Source: Maricaulis sp048268525 (GTDB lineage: Bacteria > Pseudomonadota > Alphaproteobacteria > Caulobacterales > Maricaulaceae). Taken from it: DNA of 64,000 bases. Each line of letters opens with the position of its first letter. The first letter of the stretch is position 1. The translations under genes were made by a program, and so were the position numbers. This document shows positions 34,714-45,500 of this stretch, in pieces. The DNA lies in NCBI RefSeq assembly GCF_048268525.1, contig NZ_JBLWVH010000001.1:248001-312000 (forward strand). The letters are read 5' to 3'. The notes below the pieces were generated by a model that was given only the letters and a program-made list of their open reading frames with translations, ran no database searches and was not told the origin of the DNA.

Positions 34714-34892
34714 GCCTGCTCCCGGCGGGGCAATCAAAATGAAAGATATTCGCAACTGGTCGCCAAAATTAGTCAGCTTGAACAATAATACCAGCAAATT
34801 CGGTTGCTTGTCTGACAGGCTGGCGGTGTCTCCATCGTCAAGTGGTGCAATGGAGGCTAGGCTTGCGGCCAGGTCGGGTTTCGGAGGGGATG

Positions 34893-36872
34893 ATGCGGTA
34901 TTTGGTGGCCTTGATGGCAGGACTGGGATGTCTGCTAGCGGCGTGCAGCGGCAGCGAGACGGACATGGAGCTTGCCGCGGGTGAAGCAGGGCCGGACAGG
35001 GCGGGTTTCAATCCGGCGTCACCGGCGACTGCCGCGGCCAATGGTCAGCTTGCGGCGCGCATCGATGCGATTGTGTCCGATGATGACGCCCTGGCCATGC
35101 GGGGCTTTGTCGGGCGGGATGACAGCCTGGATATTCGTGACGCCGACGGGGCGACTATCTGGCGCGTCACCGATTATGACTTTCTGACCGACGCGCCAGC
35201 GGCAACCGTTCATCCCGGTCTGTGGCGACAAGCCCGCCTGAACAATCATTACGGCCTGTTCGAAGTGATCCCCGGCGTCTACCAGGTTCGAGGATACGAC
35301 CTCGCCAACATGTCGGTGATCGAGGGCGAGGCCGGCCGCATCATCATTGATCCTTTGACCTCGGTGGAAACTGCCCGGGCCGCATTGGCACTGGTCAATC
35401 GCGAGCTGGGTGAGCGCCCGGTCAGCGCGGTCATCCTGACTCATTCTCACATTGATCATTTTGGTGGCGTCGGTGCCGTGGCCGGACCGGACACGCCGAT
35501 CATCGCGCCGGCGGGTTTCCTTGAGGCCTCTGTCAGCGAGAATGTCATGGCCGGGATCGTGATGGGGCGACGGGCCGGTTACATGTACGGCACGCAATTG
35601 CCTCGTTCGCGGCGGGGTCATGTCGGATCGGGGCTGGGCAAGCATCCGGCACTCGGCACGCACACCATCGCGCAGCCGACCCATGTGATCGATGAAACCG
35701 GCCAGACGCTGGAAATCGACGGGGTGCGCATGGAATTCCAGTACGCGCCCGACACCGAAGCGCCGGCTGAACTCACGGTCTTTTTCCCCGACCTTCAAGC
35801 CTGGTGTGGCGCCGAACTGGTCTCGCGCACAATGCACAATCTCTACACCCTACGCGGTGCCCAGGTCCGCGATGCGCTGGCCTGGTCCGGGGCGATCGAC
35901 GATGCGCTGCGTCGCTTCGGTCCGCGCACGCAGGTCATTTTCAATTCCCACCACTGGCCGGTCTGGGGGCAATCCGAGGCGGCGGACTTCCTTGTCGCCC
36001 AACGCGATGTCTACAAATTCATCCATGACCAGACGCTGCGCCTCGCCGCGCGGGGCCTGGGGCCGGACGAGATCGCCGAAACCATCTCCCTGCCTGAGGG
36101 TCTGGCGGATATCTTCGCGGTGCAAGGCTATTATGGCACGCTCAAGCACAATGCCCGGGCCGTGTATCAGCGCTATTTCGGCTGGTATGACGCGGTGCCG
36201 GCGCATCTGGATCCGCTGCCACGCACGGTCGCGGCGCAGCGCTATGTCGAGGCGATGGGCGGTATCGATGCCGTCGTCCAGATGGCTGAGGACGCTCACG
36301 AGGCGGGTGACGACCGGTGGGCTGCGGAACTGGCGCAGCATGCGGTCTTCGCGGCGCCGGATGATGACGCGGCCCGCGACATGCTGGCCCGGGCGTACGA
36401 ACAACTTGGCTATGTTGCCGAGTCGGCGCCCTGGCGCGATGTCTACCTGACCGGCGCCCATGAGCTGCGCCATGGTGTGGCCGCGCTTGATGCAACAGCG
36501 GCCGGATCGGCAATTCTCAACGAGATCCCGCTCGACATGTTTTTTGCGGCCATGGCGACGCGGCTGGACAGCGAGCGGGCGGAAGGGCGGAACCGGACCT
36601 TCAATTTCATATTCTCCGACGTCGGCGAGACCCATGTCGTCCGTCTGTCAAACGGGGTGATGCATCATCGCCAGGATGCTGCCGAGAGCGACGCCGATGC
36701 CACGGTCACGCTGACCCGAGCCTTCTGGATGCGCCTGCTGCAACAGGAAGCGGGCTTGATGGACATGATCGGCTCGGAGGACTTCGCGGTGCAGGGAGAT
36801 CGTCTGGCCCTGCTCGGATTTTTCGCCATGCTGGAGCAGCCGCAGGCCGGATTTCCGATCGTCACACCTTAA
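34893..36872 (+). CDS. Alkylsulfatase-like MBL-fold lipoprotein (SdsA1/YjcS type)
   Basis: 659 residues. A lipoprotein signal with the lipobox LLAAC (Cys18) points to a periplasmic or outer-membrane-anchored protein. The metallo-beta-lactamase core has THSHIDHFGG (about residues 183-192), binding two metals, and a later NSHHWPVWG segment. A central helical dimerisation domain (HDQTLRLAARGLGPDEIAETISLP, then GYYGTLKHNARAVYQRYFGWYDAVPAHLDPLP) and a C-terminal SCP2-like domain complete the SdsA1 layout. Such enzymes hydrolyse primary alkyl sulfates (SDS-like) to alcohol and sulfate. ATG 34893 (with 34890 adjacent) follows GGAGGGG. It is divergent from the Crp/Fnr gene. Confidence 0.9.
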   Translation: MRYLVALMAGLGCLLAACSGSETDMELAAGEAGPDRAGFNPASPATAAANGQLAARIDAIVSDDDALAMRGFVGRDDSLDIRDADGATIWRVTDYDFLTDAPAATVHPGLWRQARLNNHYGLFEVIPGVYQVRGYDLANMSVIEGEAGRIIIDPLTSVETARAALALVNRELGERPVSAVILTHSHIDHFGGVGAVAGPDTPIIAPAGFLEASVSENVMAGIVMGRRAGYMYGTQLPRSRRGHVGSGLGKHPALGTHTIAQPTHVIDETGQTLEIDGVRMEFQYAPDTEAPAELTVFFPDLQAWCGAELVSRTMHNLYTLRGAQVRDALAWSGAIDDALRRFGPRTQVIFNSHHWPVWGQSEAADFLVAQRDVYKFIHDQTLRLAARGLGPDEIAETISLPEGLADIFAVQGYYGTLKHNARAVYQRYFGWYDAVPAHLDPLPRTVAAQRYVEAMGGIDAVVQMAEDAHEAGDDRWAAELAQHAVFAAPDDDAARDMLARAYEQLGYVAESAPWRDVYLTGAHELRHGVAALDATAAGSAILNEIPLDMFFAAMATRLDSERAEGRNRTFNFIFSDVGETHVVRLSNGVMHHRQDAAESDADATVTLTRAFWMRLLQQEAGLMDMIGSEDFAVQGDRLALLGFFAMLEQPQAGFPIVTP

Positions 36873-36946
36873 CGCGCTGGATTGCGGGCTTTTCCCCGCG
36901 AGGCAAAAGCTGGTTAAGTGTTTGTTCAATCGCCCCGGGGGTTTCC

Positions 36947-39610
36947 ATGTTTCGCGCCGTTCTCGCTGCCAGTGCTGTCCTGATCTCCGGTGCCGGAGGT
37001 GCCTGGGCGCAGCCATCGCCGTTTGAAGCCCGCTACGATCCGGCCATTCCCGATGCACGGGCGACCTTTGGCTATGCCTTCGGTGAGGAGATCACGCCGC
37101 CCGAGGACGCCATCGACTATCTCTACACCCTGGAAGCGGCGGCACCGGACCGGGTCGATGTGGTCGAGTATGCGCGCAGCTGGGAAGGTCGGCCGCTGGC
37201 CTATGCGGTGATCGCCAATCCCGAGGTGATGACCCGTCTTGATGATATCCGGGCCGGTCTGGCCAGCCTTGCCGATCCGCGCGGCCTCGATGCCGCCAGT
37301 CGGGCGGCGCTGATCGCCGATCTGCCGGCGGTAGTCTGGCTGTCCTATGGCGTGCACGGCAATGAGATATCCTCGACCGATGCCGGGCTGCGGACCGCCT
37401 ACCACCTGCTCGCCGCGCAGGACGACCCGGTGGTCGAGACCATCCTCGACAATACCATTGTCGTGGTCGACCCGACCCAGAACCCGGATGGTCGCAACCG
37501 CTTTCTCCAGTCCTTCCGCTCCGCGCGGGGTCTCGAATTCAGCGGCGACCGGTACACCGCCGAGCATGACGAGCCGTGGCCGGGCGGACGCTACAACCAC
37601 TACCTTTTCGACCTGAACCGCGACTGGTTCGCCCGTACCCAGCCGGAGACGCGCGGTCGCACCGACGCGATCCTGGAATGGCGTCCTGTCGTTGTGGTCG
37701 ACGCCCACGAAATGAGCGGCGACAGCAGCTATTTCTTCGCCCCGTCGGCGGAACCCTTCAATCCCGAGATCGTTCAGTCGCAGCGTGACGCCCAGGCCCT
37801 GATCGGCCGCAATCACGGGACATGGTTCGACCGGCTCGGCTATGCCTATTTCACGCGCGAAGTCTATGACGCCTTCTACCCCGGCTATGGCGACATGTGG
37901 CCAACGCTGCAGGGTTCGGTCGCCATGACCTATGAGCAGGCCTCGGCCCGCGGTCTGGCCTGGCGCCGCCGCGACGGCTCGACACTGACCTATGCCGATG
38001 GCGTCAATCATCACTTCGTGGCCAGCCTGTCGACCGCCCAGGTGGTGGCCGAAAACCGCGAACGTTTCCTGACCGATTTCGTCGAATTCCGCGCCAGCGC
38101 GTCGACCAGCGACGATGATCCGCAAGCCATGTTGCTGTCGCTGTCCGGCAATCGCTGGGGCGCCGAGCGGACTGCGCGCAACCTGGCGGCCCAGGGCATC
38201 GAGGTGGGGCGCGTTGCGCCGGGCACGTCAGCTTGCGGGACGAGACTGGACGATGGCGGCTTCCTGGTTCGTTTTGACCAGCCCGCTGGCCGTCTTGCCC
38301 GCACACTCCTGGAGCCCACGACCGATCTGCCCGCCGACTTTATGGTCGAGCAGGAGCGCCGCCGGGCCGACGGTCTGGGTCATGAGCTCTATGACGTGAC
38401 CGCCTGGTCGCTGCCTTTGATGAACAATGTCGATGCCACCACCTGCCGCCGCTCGCCGAACCTGGCCACCGACCCGGTGGAGCCGGAAATGCCGATCGAA
38501 CGCGTCACCACGCAGCACAGCGCCGAGTGGGGCTATGTCATCGCCTGGACCGATGCCGGGCAGGCCCGCTTTGTGGCGGCGCTGGCGCGTGCCGGTGTTG
38601 CGATGCGAACCACCGATGCCGCCTTCCGTATCGGCGACCGCAACTTCCCGCGTGGTTCTGTCGTCGTGCCGCGCCATGGCGCGCCCGATGATCTGGACGC
38701 GTTGATGAACCGCCTGGCCGCGGAGAGCGGTGCCCGATTTGAGGGTATGGCCACCAGCTGGGTCGATGAGGGTCCCAACCCGGGCAGCGACAATTTTCTG
38801 GCCCTGCGCGCACCGCGCGTCGCCATGTTGTGGGACGCCGGTACCGATCCGACCTCGGCCGGTGCCACTCGTTATGTCCTCGAGCGTCGCTACGACATTC
38901 CGGTCTCGGTGATCCGTGCCCGGTCTGCCAGTCGGGCCCGGTTGGACAATTACGATGTGCTGATCCTGCCTGAACAGGGGTATGGTGGCCTGTCGGGAGC
39001 CCTGGGTTCGTCTGGTGCGAGCGCGATTGGTGAGTTCGTGCGTGAAGGCGGCGTTGTGGTCGGTCTGGGGGATGCTACCCGTTGGCTGGCCTCCAGTGAT
39101 GTCGGCCTGATCCCGGCCCAGCGCGAGCGCGCTGCTGATACTCCGCGCGACGGTGTTTCGGCTTCGGGCCAGACCATTGACGGCACAGTGCTGGCCAATG
39201 AGACCGAGCTTCGGGTCCTGGAAGCCGCCGCCGGTTCCCTGCCGGAATCCTCTCCGGGTGCGCTGGTGAATGTGGTCGCCAATCCCAATGCCTGGATGGC
39301 CGCTGGATATGGTGGCGGCGCGGCCGCCCTCGTAACCGGCTCCGACATCTATGCGCCCGTGGCGATGGATGATGCCACAACCGCCCTGCGTTTCGAGGCC
39401 CGGGATACGCTGCTCGCGGGCGGCTATCTGTGGGAGGAATATGCCGACCAGCTGGCCCTGAAGCCCTTCGTCCTGTCGACCCGTCAGGGCGCCGGACAGG
39501 TGGTGGCGATCACCCAGTCGCCGACCACGCGCGCCTATCTGGAAGGTCTCGACCTGCTGCTCCTCAACGCCATCCTGCTGGGACCGGCGCATTCACGGGC
39601 GTTGCGCTAG
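36947..39610 (+). CDS. Exported M14-family zinc carboxypeptidase
   Basis: 887 residues. A signal peptide (residues 1-21, ending GGAWAQ) is followed by an M14 catalytic domain. Zinc ligands fit His137 and Glu140 in YGVHGNEISS and a His near residue 254 in VVDAHEMSG. NTIVVVDPTQNPDGRNRF and FDLNRDWFARTQPETR are also typical. About 500 more residues form C-terminal beta-rich and class I amidotransferase-like Rossmann segments (VAMLWDAGTDPTSAGATRYVLERRYDIPVSVIRA, then LDNYDVLILPEQGYGG), as in large bacterial M14 proteins. It probably trims peptides in the periplasm or outside the cell. It follows the alkylsulfatase by 74 bases on the same strand. Confidence 0.9.
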   Translation: MFRAVLAASAVLISGAGGAWAQPSPFEARYDPAIPDARATFGYAFGEEITPPEDAIDYLYTLEAAAPDRVDVVEYARSWEGRPLAYAVIANPEVMTRLDDIRAGLASLADPRGLDAASRAALIADLPAVVWLSYGVHGNEISSTDAGLRTAYHLLAAQDDPVVETILDNTIVVVDPTQNPDGRNRFLQSFRSARGLEFSGDRYTAEHDEPWPGGRYNHYLFDLNRDWFARTQPETRGRTDAILEWRPVVVVDAHEMSGDSSYFFAPSAEPFNPEIVQSQRDAQALIGRNHGTWFDRLGYAYFTREVYDAFYPGYGDMWPTLQGSVAMTYEQASARGLAWRRRDGSTLTYADGVNHHFVASLSTAQVVAENRERFLTDFVEFRASASTSDDDPQAMLLSLSGNRWGAERTARNLAAQGIEVGRVAPGTSACGTRLDDGGFLVRFDQPAGRLARTLLEPTTDLPADFMVEQERRRADGLGHELYDVTAWSLPLMNNVDATTCRRSPNLATDPVEPEMPIERVTTQHSAEWGYVIAWTDAGQARFVAALARAGVAMRTTDAAFRIGDRNFPRGSVVVPRHGAPDDLDALMNRLAAESGARFEGMATSWVDEGPNPGSDNFLALRAPRVAMLWDAGTDPTSAGATRYVLERRYDIPVSVIRARSASRARLDNYDVLILPEQGYGGLSGALGSSGASAIGEFVREGGVVVGLGDATRWLASSDVGLIPAQRERAADTPRDGVSASGQTIDGTVLANETELRVLEAAAGSLPESSPGALVNVVANPNAWMAAGYGGGAAALVTGSDIYAPVAMDDATTALRFEARDTLLAGGYLWEEYADQLALKPFVLSTRQGAGQVVAITQSPTTRAYLEGLDLLLLNAILLGPAHSRALR

Positions 39611-39614
39611 GGGG

Positions 39615-41423
39615 TCAGCCCTCGATCTCCTCGCGCAAGGCCTCCAGTTCCAGCCAGCGGTCTTCCTTGTCGGCGCGGTCCTGCATGGCTTCGCCGAGGC
39701 GTTTGGAGACGGCGGCGAAGCGGGCGCTGTCGGCGAACAGCTTGGGGTCGGCCATGTCGGCTTCCAGGCGCGCGATTTCCTGGCTGAGTTTCTCGATCTC
39801 GTCGGGCAGGAGTTTGAGGGCGTAGCGATCCTTGTTGGCCATGCGGCGGCGTTCCGGCTTCACCTCGGTGCTGGCGGCCGGCTTTTCGGCTGGCTTGCCG
39901 GCTCTGCCGCCAGACTTGTCGAGAGCGCTCACGCCGGCGCCGCGCTGGGCGACCATGTCGGCATAGCCGCCGGCATATTCCTGCCAGAGGCCATCGCCCT
40001 CGGCGATGATCACCGAGGTGCAGCAGCGGTCGAGGAAGTCCCGGTCGTGCGAGACCAGGAAGACCGTGCCGGCATAATCCGCGATCAGGCCCTGCAACAG
40101 GTCGAGCGTCTCCAGGTCGAGATCATTGGTCGGCTCGTCGAGGACCAGCAGGTTGGACGGCAGGGCCAGGGCCCGTGCCAGCATGATCCGCGCCCGCTCG
40201 CCGCCGGACAATACATGGACCGGCGTGTTGGCCTGTTCCGGCGGGAAGAGGAAATCCTTCATGTAGGCGACGACATGCTTTGTCTTGCCGCCGACCTCGA
40301 CCTGGTTGCCGCTGCCCTGGGTCAGGGCTTCCGACAAGGTCCAGTCATCCTTCAGGGCGAGGCGCTTCTGGTCGAGCGAGGCAATTTCCAGCTTGGTGCC
40401 GAGGCGGACCGTGCCGCTGTCCGGCGCCAGCTGGCCGGTCAGGATGTTGAGTAAGGTGGTCTTGCCGGCACCATTGGGGCCGACCAGGCCAATGCGGGCA
40501 TTGCGGGCGATCTTGGTCGAGAAGTCACTGACAATGGCGCGTTCGCCATAGTTCAGCGAGACGCCCTTGGCCTCGGCGACCAGCTTGCCGCTTTCGCCGG
40601 CTTCAGAGGTCTCCAGCTTGACGGTGCCTTGCGGTCCACGATGGTCGCGGCGTTGTTGCTTGAGGGCGTGCAGATCACCCAGGCGGCGGACATTGCGCTT
40701 GCGCCGGGCGGTGACACCATAGCGCAGCCAGTCTTCCTCGCGCACGATCTTGCGGTCGAGCTTGTGTAACTCGTCCTGTTCCTGTTCCAGCACCGTGTCG
40801 CGCCAGGCCTCGAAGCCGCCAAAGCCCTGGTCGAGCTGGCGGGTCTGGCCGCGGTCGAGCCAGACGGTCTTGCGGGTCAGGTTTTCCAGGAAGCGGCGGT
40901 CATGGCTGATCAGGACCAGGGCCGAACGGCAATGGCGCAGCTCCTCCTCCAGCCATTCGATCGCCGGAAGGTCGAGATGGTTGGTGGGTTCGTCGAGCAG
41001 CAGGATGTCGGGGTCCGGCGCCAGGGCGCGGACCAGCGCGGCGCGTCGGGCCTCACCACCGGAAACCTGCGCCGGGGTCTCGTCGCCGGTCAGGCCGAGG
41101 CGTTCGAGCAGATAGTCGGCCCGGTAATCGGCATCGCCCGGCGCGAGGCCCGACATCACATAGTCGCGGATGGTGGCATGGGCCGACAGGTCCGGATCCT
41201 GTTCCAGGTAACGCACCGTGGCCGACGGGTGGACGAAACGGTCGCCCTCATCGCATTCGACCAGACCGGCCGCGACCTTGAGCAGGGTCGACTTGCCCGA
41301 GCCATTGCGCCCGACTAGGCACAGGCGTTCGCCTTCATCGACCTGCAGGTCGGCGCCCGCAAGCAGCGGCGTCACGCCGAAGGTGAGATGGATGTTCTGG
41401 AGCGTGAGAAGAGGTGGAGCCAT
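39615..41423 (-). CDS. uup: ABC-F family ATPase, Uup type
   Basis: 602 residues with two ABC domains and no membrane segments. The first has Walker A GRNGSGKSTL, signature QVSGGEARRAAL and Walker B ILLLDEPTNHLDL. The second has GPNGAGKTTL, LSGGERARIML and LLVLDEPTNDLDL. A linker (about 240-320) joins them, and a C-terminal coiled coil (KDRYALKLLPDEIEKLSQEIARLEADM) is present, as in Uup rather than EttA. ABC-F proteins act on ribosomes; Uup also affects transposon excision and DNA intermediates. ATG 41423 was chosen because GGAG lies five bases before it. It converges on the M14 gene with a four-base gap and is divergent from the ABC transporter genes. Confidence 0.93.
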   Translation of the reverse strand: MAPPLLTLQNIHLTFGVTPLLAGADLQVDEGERLCLVGRNGSGKSTLLKVAAGLVECDEGDRFVHPSATVRYLEQDPDLSAHATIRDYVMSGLAPGDADYRADYLLERLGLTGDETPAQVSGGEARRAALVRALAPDPDILLLDEPTNHLDLPAIEWLEEELRHCRSALVLISHDRRFLENLTRKTVWLDRGQTRQLDQGFGGFEAWRDTVLEQEQDELHKLDRKIVREEDWLRYGVTARRKRNVRRLGDLHALKQQRRDHRGPQGTVKLETSEAGESGKLVAEAKGVSLNYGERAIVSDFSTKIARNARIGLVGPNGAGKTTLLNILTGQLAPDSGTVRLGTKLEIASLDQKRLALKDDWTLSEALTQGSGNQVEVGGKTKHVVAYMKDFLFPPEQANTPVHVLSGGERARIMLARALALPSNLLVLDEPTNDLDLETLDLLQGLIADYAGTVFLVSHDRDFLDRCCTSVIIAEGDGLWQEYAGGYADMVAQRGAGVSALDKSGGRAGKPAEKPAASTEVKPERRRMANKDRYALKLLPDEIEKLSQEIARLEADMADPKLFADSARFAAVSKRLGEAMQDRADKEDRWLELEALREEIEG

Positions 41424-41639
41424 GTGTCTCCGCATACAATCGCGAAGGCTTGCGGTCACGCTGTTCCGGCAGAGGGCGCGCTGGAATCCGCCGGATTCTG
41501 GTTGGGGGGGACAGATCGGGTCACGCGTCCCTCTGGCGCCGATCCTGAACAAAGCCTCATTTGCGCCATAATGGGGCGCGGCCTAGGTTGGCGCCCAGGG
41601 ACAGGAGAGGGACGCGGGCAAGGCCGGCGCAATAACATC

Positions 41640-42527
41640 ATGCTGACGATCAAGAATCTCACGAAAACCTATGGCAATGGCGTGCGCGCCATGGACGGGG
41701 TCACGCTGGACATTCCCAAGGGCATGTTCGGCCTGCTCGGCCCCAATGGTGCCGGCAAGTCGACGCTGATGCGCACCCTGGCCACGCTGCAGGCACCCGA
41801 TAGTGGTGAGGCGACCTTCGGTGAGATCGATATCGTCAAGGATCCCAAGGCACTGCGCGCCACGCTGGGCTATCTGCCGCAGGACTTCGGTGTCTATCCG
41901 CGCATGTCGGCGCGGGCGATGCTGGACCATCTGGCGGTCCTCAAGGGCCTGACCAATGCCAAGGAACGCAAGCAGGTCGTCGAAGCCCTGCTGGAACAGA
42001 CCAATCTGACCCAGCACGCCAAGAAATCCGTCGCCTCCTATTCCGGCGGCATGCGCCAGCGTTTCGGCATTGCCCAGGCCCTGCTGGGTGACCCGCAGCT
42101 GATCATCGTCGACGAGCCGACCGCCGGCCTCGACCCGGAAGAGCGCAACCGTTTCCACAATCTCCTGTCCGAGATCGGCGAAAATGTTGTGGTCATCCTG
42201 TCGACCCATATCGTCGAGGACGTTTCCGACCTGTGCCCGAAAATGGCGATCATGAACCAGGGCAAGATTGTCGCCCAGGGCGTGCCGGCCGATCTGGTCA
42301 AGGCGCTGGAGGGCAAGGTCTGGTCGAAGACGGCCGCCAAGTCCGATCTCGCCGAATTGCGCACCCGCCACAATGTCATCTCCGAACGCCTGACCATGGG
42401 CCAGGTGATGATCCGCGTCCTGGCCGACAGCCAGCCGGGCGATGACTTCGTGTCGGCGGCTGCTGATCTTGAAGATGTGTATTTCTCGACCATCCGCGGC
42501 GGCCAGTCCGCAGCGGCAGCGGCTTAA
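41640..42527 (+). CDS. ABC transporter ATP-binding protein
   Basis: 295 residues with one ABC domain: Walker A GPNGAGKSTL (about residues 35-44), signature SYSGGMRQR, Walker B LIIVDEPTAGLDPEE and the switch His in STHIVEDV. The segment after residue 220 (VWSKTAAKSDLAELRTRHNV) is the C-terminal domain seen in ATPases partnered with ABC-2-type permeases. It lies 24 bases before the permease/M1 peptidase gene, so they form one transporter. The membrane component is fused to a peptidase, so export or processing of peptides is possible. The ATG has no strong ribosome binding site. Confidence 0.93.
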   Translation: MLTIKNLTKTYGNGVRAMDGVTLDIPKGMFGLLGPNGAGKSTLMRTLATLQAPDSGEATFGEIDIVKDPKALRATLGYLPQDFGVYPRMSARAMLDHLAVLKGLTNAKERKQVVEALLEQTNLTQHAKKSVASYSGGMRQRFGIAQALLGDPQLIIVDEPTAGLDPEERNRFHNLLSEIGENVVVILSTHIVEDVSDLCPKMAIMNQGKIVAQGVPADLVKALEGKVWSKTAAKSDLAELRTRHNVISERLTMGQVMIRVLADSQPGDDFVSAAADLEDVYFSTIRGGQSAAAAA

Positions 42528-42551
42528 GTCGGCGCGGGCGGAGGGTATATC

Positions 42552-45500
42552 ATGTTAGGCAAAATCGCCGGGTTCGAATTCCGGTTTCAACTCCTATCCC
42601 CAGCGTCTATCGCGATATTTGCGCTGTTCGTAATCTTGGTTTTTCTGATCGGTGCGACCGAACAGGTCACACTCGGCGGCAGTCGCGCCATCAACTTCAA
42701 TTCGCCAACCGAGTTGACGCTTGTCGTGCTCGCCATGTCCGTGTTCGGCGCCATCATTCCAACAGCGTTCCTGTCGTCCGGTGTGTTGCGGGACTATGGA
42801 TTTAAGACGGCGGAATTGTTTCATTCCCGACCGGTTGACGAGCGAACCTTTGTTCTCGGGCGTTTTCTAGGTGGGTTCTTGATCACCGCGGTGGTCTTTG
42901 CCAGCGTGCCGTTGGCGTTCCTGGTTGCGACCAGCATGCCGTGGCTCGACCCTGAACGGATAGGGCCGACAAATCTAGGCTGGTATGCCTATATGTTTGT
43001 TGTCGGTGGCTTGGTGAACATGCTGTCGACCGGTACGATCCTCTTTACAGTCGCCAATCTCACGCGGTCGACCATTTTGACTTACACCGCGTTTATCGGG
43101 CTTTTGATCCTGTGGGTCGTCGGCAATTTCCTCTCGGCTTTCCAACCTGACTTGCGCGACCTGTTTGCGATAGTCGATCCGTTTGGCCTGAACGCTTTTG
43201 GCGAGATTACCCGGTACTGGACAATCTCCGAACAGAACTCCCAGATCGTGCCGCTTGAAGGCGTTTTCCTCACGAACCGGCTTCTGTGGCTTGGAATTTC
43301 GGTCGCATTGTTGGTTGTGAATGTCTTGACGTTCAGGTTCCGCGCTCCTGGTGGGGCGGGGTTGTTCGGGCGTTCGAGGGCGTCCGTTGAGAGCAGCTAC
43401 GCCATTGGCGAGATACGACTTCCCCGCATGACGCCGCGTACGGATGTTGGCGCGGCGTTCAGCCAGTTCATGGCGCGGCTCGGGTTCGAGGTGAAGGGGG
43501 TCGTTTTTAATGTGGCGTTCTGGATTCTCCTCGCGTTCGCCCTGCTCAACACCATCCCGGGGCTGATCCTTGGGAGCCAATTCTACGGAACGGCGAACTT
43601 CCCGGTCACTCGGGTTATGTTCAGCGTGATCAACTCGAATTTTGCCTGGTTCCCGCTGGTCGTTATCATTTACTACGCAGCTGAGGTGATGTGGCGCGAA
43701 CGGCGGGTTGGGTTCTCCGAAATTGTTGATGCCACACCCACACCAAGTTGGGTTTTCGTAACCACCAAATTCTTTGCGCTTTGCGTCGTTGTTGCCGCGC
43801 TGGCCTTGCTGGGAGTTGTGGCTGCAGTGACCATCCAGCTCATTCGCGGTTATACAGCGATCGAGCTCGATCAGTATCTGATCCGCTCGCTGGTGGAGAT
43901 CATCGTACCGTTCAGCATTTTCGCGGCGCTCGCCGTGTTTGTGCAGGTCCTGTTCAATAACCGCTGGCTCGGAATGGGCGTCATGATCGCCTACCTGCTC
44001 GCGCGCGGCGGGTTGGCGACGCTCGGCTATGATCATCTGCTCTATAATTACGGCAATGCGCCGGGCACTCCCTATTCTGATATGAATGGCTATGGTCATT
44101 TCGTCGGGATCGCCGCCTGGTTCTACACCTATTGGGCATTCTGGGCGGTATTGTTGCTGGCCTTGTCGTATGCGTTGTGGACCCGAGGCATTATGAGGCC
44201 GATTGCCAAGCGCGTTTTGGCGCTTCCCCGGGCCTTCACCCCCGCCACCGGCATGGTCGCCCTCATCGCCGTCATCGGCGCGGGTGCGACAGGTGGCTGG
44301 ATTTTCTACAACACCAACATCCTCAACACCTATATCTCGGGACCCGACCAGCGGGGCCTGGCGGCGGAGTATGAGCGTCAGTATCTGCACCTGCAGGACC
44401 TGCCGCAGCCGACCATCATCGAGACGGCCTATGACGTCGACATCTATCCGGAGGATCGTCGCTATACGGCCACCGGTCATTATGTGCTGGAGAACAAGGA
44501 AGACACGGCGATCGACACGCTGTGGATTTCCTACGGACAGGGAACAACCATCGTCTCGCAGGAGCTCGAAGGCGGTTCACTGGCGACCTCGGATGAGGGG
44601 TTCTACTTCTACTCCTTCGATCTCGGCACGCCGCTTGAACCCGGTGAAACTCGGCGTTTTGACTTCACGGTCGAGCGCAACAATCCGGGCTTCCGCAATT
44701 CCGGCAATGTCGGGACCGTCAATCACAACGGCACCTTCTTCAACAATTCGGAGTCGATGCCCAATATCGGCTTCAACAGCAATTGGCGCCTGACCGACCG
44801 GCAGCAGCGCCGCCGCGAAGGTCTGGAGCCGATCGAGCGGGCCTATCCGCTCGAGGATGAAAGCCGCTGGTATGAGAACGGGATCACCAACTCCGATTAT
44901 GTGACCTTCCGGACCACCGTTTCGACGGCTCCGGGCCAGATCGCAGTCGCGCCGGGCTATCTGGCGCGTGAGTGGGAAGAGGACGGCCGCCCGCATTTTG
45001 AATACGTCATGGATCGGCCGATCCTGAACTTTTACTCCTGGCTCTCGGCCGAGTATGAGGTGGCGGAGCGGGAGACCGACGGCATTCTCTACCAGGTCTT
45101 CCATCATCCCGATCATGCCTGGAATGTTGAGCGGATGCTGGAGGCGGGTGAGGACTCGATCGGATATTTTTCCGAGCATCTCAGCCCCTACCAGTATCGC
45201 CAGTACCGCATTCTGGAGTTCCCGGCCTACGCGACCTTCGCCCAGGCTTTCCCGAACACCATCCCGTTCTCGGAAGGCATCGGCTTCATCGCCGATCTCT
45301 CGGACCCGCAGGACATCGACTATGTCTACTACGTCACCGCCCACGAAGCGGCGCACCAGTGGTGGGCGCATCAGGTGATGTCGGCCAATGTCCAGGGCGG
45401 CACGATGCTGATCGAGACCTTCGCCCAGTATTCGGCCCTGATGGTGATGCGCCAGGAATATGGCGAGGACCATATGCGTCGCTTCCTGAAGTACGAGCTC

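Noticed and set aside
36888..36905. Small GCGGG/CCCGC hairpin between alkylsulfatase and M14 genes
   Set aside because: It has only a 5-bp stem and no T-run after it, so it is not called a terminator.
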